A DNA stretch of 64,000 nt from Emiliania huxleyi CCMP1516 (taxonomy: Eukaryota > Haptophyta > Isochrysidales > Noelaerhabdaceae), in contig NW_005201223.1 in the NCBI RefSeq assembly GCF_000372725.1, forward strand, positions 282,132-346,131, read 5' to 3'. Shown in pieces: positions 63,481 through 64,000 of the stretch. Within the stretch, counting starts at the first letter, position 1; every line of letters begins with the position of its first letter. The position numbers and the translations under genes were made by a program. A model generated the notes under the pieces. It had not been told where the DNA came from and ran no database searches. It saw only the letters and a program-made list of their open reading frames with translations.

Positions 63481-64000
63481 CGAGGAACATAGACATAGCA
63501 ACTTGTAGACGTACTACGCACACAAAAAGCCGGGACGTTACCCGCGTCCCCGGCCGCACGCACCAGGACCATTGCAGGCATCACTATTCGGACCCGGCCA
63601 GTCTTCGTGCCGCACGTCTATGATCGCGTGACGGTTGTTGTCTGCGTCTCCGGGTTCGCTTCCCCCCCCCCGCGCACCCCCCTCCACTCGATGGGCCGCC
63701 CTCCTCCGCTCCTCCCTCCACCCGATCCCCCATCTCCCCAGACACGCCCCCCTCCTCCCCACCCTCCACCCCCACCGCCACCTCCTCCTTCGTGCCGAAT
63801 GCTAGCACCAAGAGATCGTGTGCCCCAGGGCGCCCCGCGCCGGGGGCCCCGGGCCGCGGGGTTGGACACCACATAGTCGGATGCGTGGTGGCAGTGGTCG
63901 CGTCCTCCATACCCATCTCGTCTGAGTTTCCGACCGTTGTACTTTTATTTTCTGGCCTACCGTGCACCCCCCCCCACCCCCCCCCTCCCGCCGGGGACAG
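63481..64000. other. no gene seen to the window edge
   Basis: Pyrimidine-rich (63658-63790) and C-rich at the very end. Long G-rich minus frames are compositional. Confidence 0.4.

Noticed and set aside
63126-63584. 152-codon minus-strand frame at the right end
   Set aside because: It lies within dispersed repeat copy D; copies B and C do not preserve the frame.

Overview
The window looks like nuclear DNA of a haptophyte alga, most like Emiliania/Gephyrocapsa. The evidence is a very GC-rich genome with long homopurine/homopyrimidine runs, many short (about 67-77 nt) introns with frequent GC-AG and even GA-AG ends, a chlorophyll a/c-type light-harvesting protein, proteins with plastid-type leaders, and dense small repeats. 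The 100-N run at 60426-60525 shows a draft scaffold. The species assignment is an inference; the eukaryotic, algal character is seen directly.

Layout. 1-2500: simple and telomere-like repeats, then the 3' part of a PH/BAR-like gene. 2502-9985: an unknown small protein, a repeat-filled gap, an SH3-like/membrane protein, a small-Tim (Tim9-like) chaperone, a 447-bp inverted-repeat element, and a multi-exon unknown with a nuclease-like motif. 10-20 kb: an ankyrin-repeat gene with two frame breaks, a multi-exon MFS transporter with complementary GA and CT introns, a multi-pass membrane protein and an RRM protein. 20-30.4 kb: a GH20 beta-hexosaminidase, a cupin protein, a nested foldback element, a COG0523/CobW GTPase with an extra C-terminal domain, and a glycosyltransferase-like protein. 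30.4-37.4 kb: minisatellites, a DHHC palmitoyltransferase with huge repeat-bearing introns, and a TIR element rich in TAACCC carrying a 5'-truncated LINE. 37.5-56.7 kb is the most gene-dense part: a second ELGE/ELDD-motif membrane protein, a Dbf4 motif-M-like protein, a two-domain SnoaL-like protein, a PP2C phosphatase, a light-harvesting protein head-to-head with a GT47 exostosin-like enzyme, an IQ-motif protein, a D-serine dehydratase-like enzyme, a plastid-type NTF2-like protein and a PhyH dioxygenase. 56.7-64 kb: dispersed retroposon-like repeats, a RAP-domain remnant, a Cys/Pro-rich surface protein running into the gap, a hairpin MITE, a coiled-coil protein and an AT-rich fossil of a Polinton-type DNA polymerase.

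The genes are independent eukaryotic units and no operon is present. The most striking pattern is at the level of gene structure. In the PH/BAR, GT47, D-serine dehydratase and 38.3-kb membrane-protein genes, short introns begin with a near copy of the first 20-35 nt of the next exon, and the copy spacing equals the intron length. This is what intron birth by short tandem duplication would leave. It also explains the GC and GA donors, because the donor is simply whatever dinucleotide followed AG in the exon. Exon joins were derived here by reading frame, splice dinucleotide and protein-family continuity; no transcript data were available.
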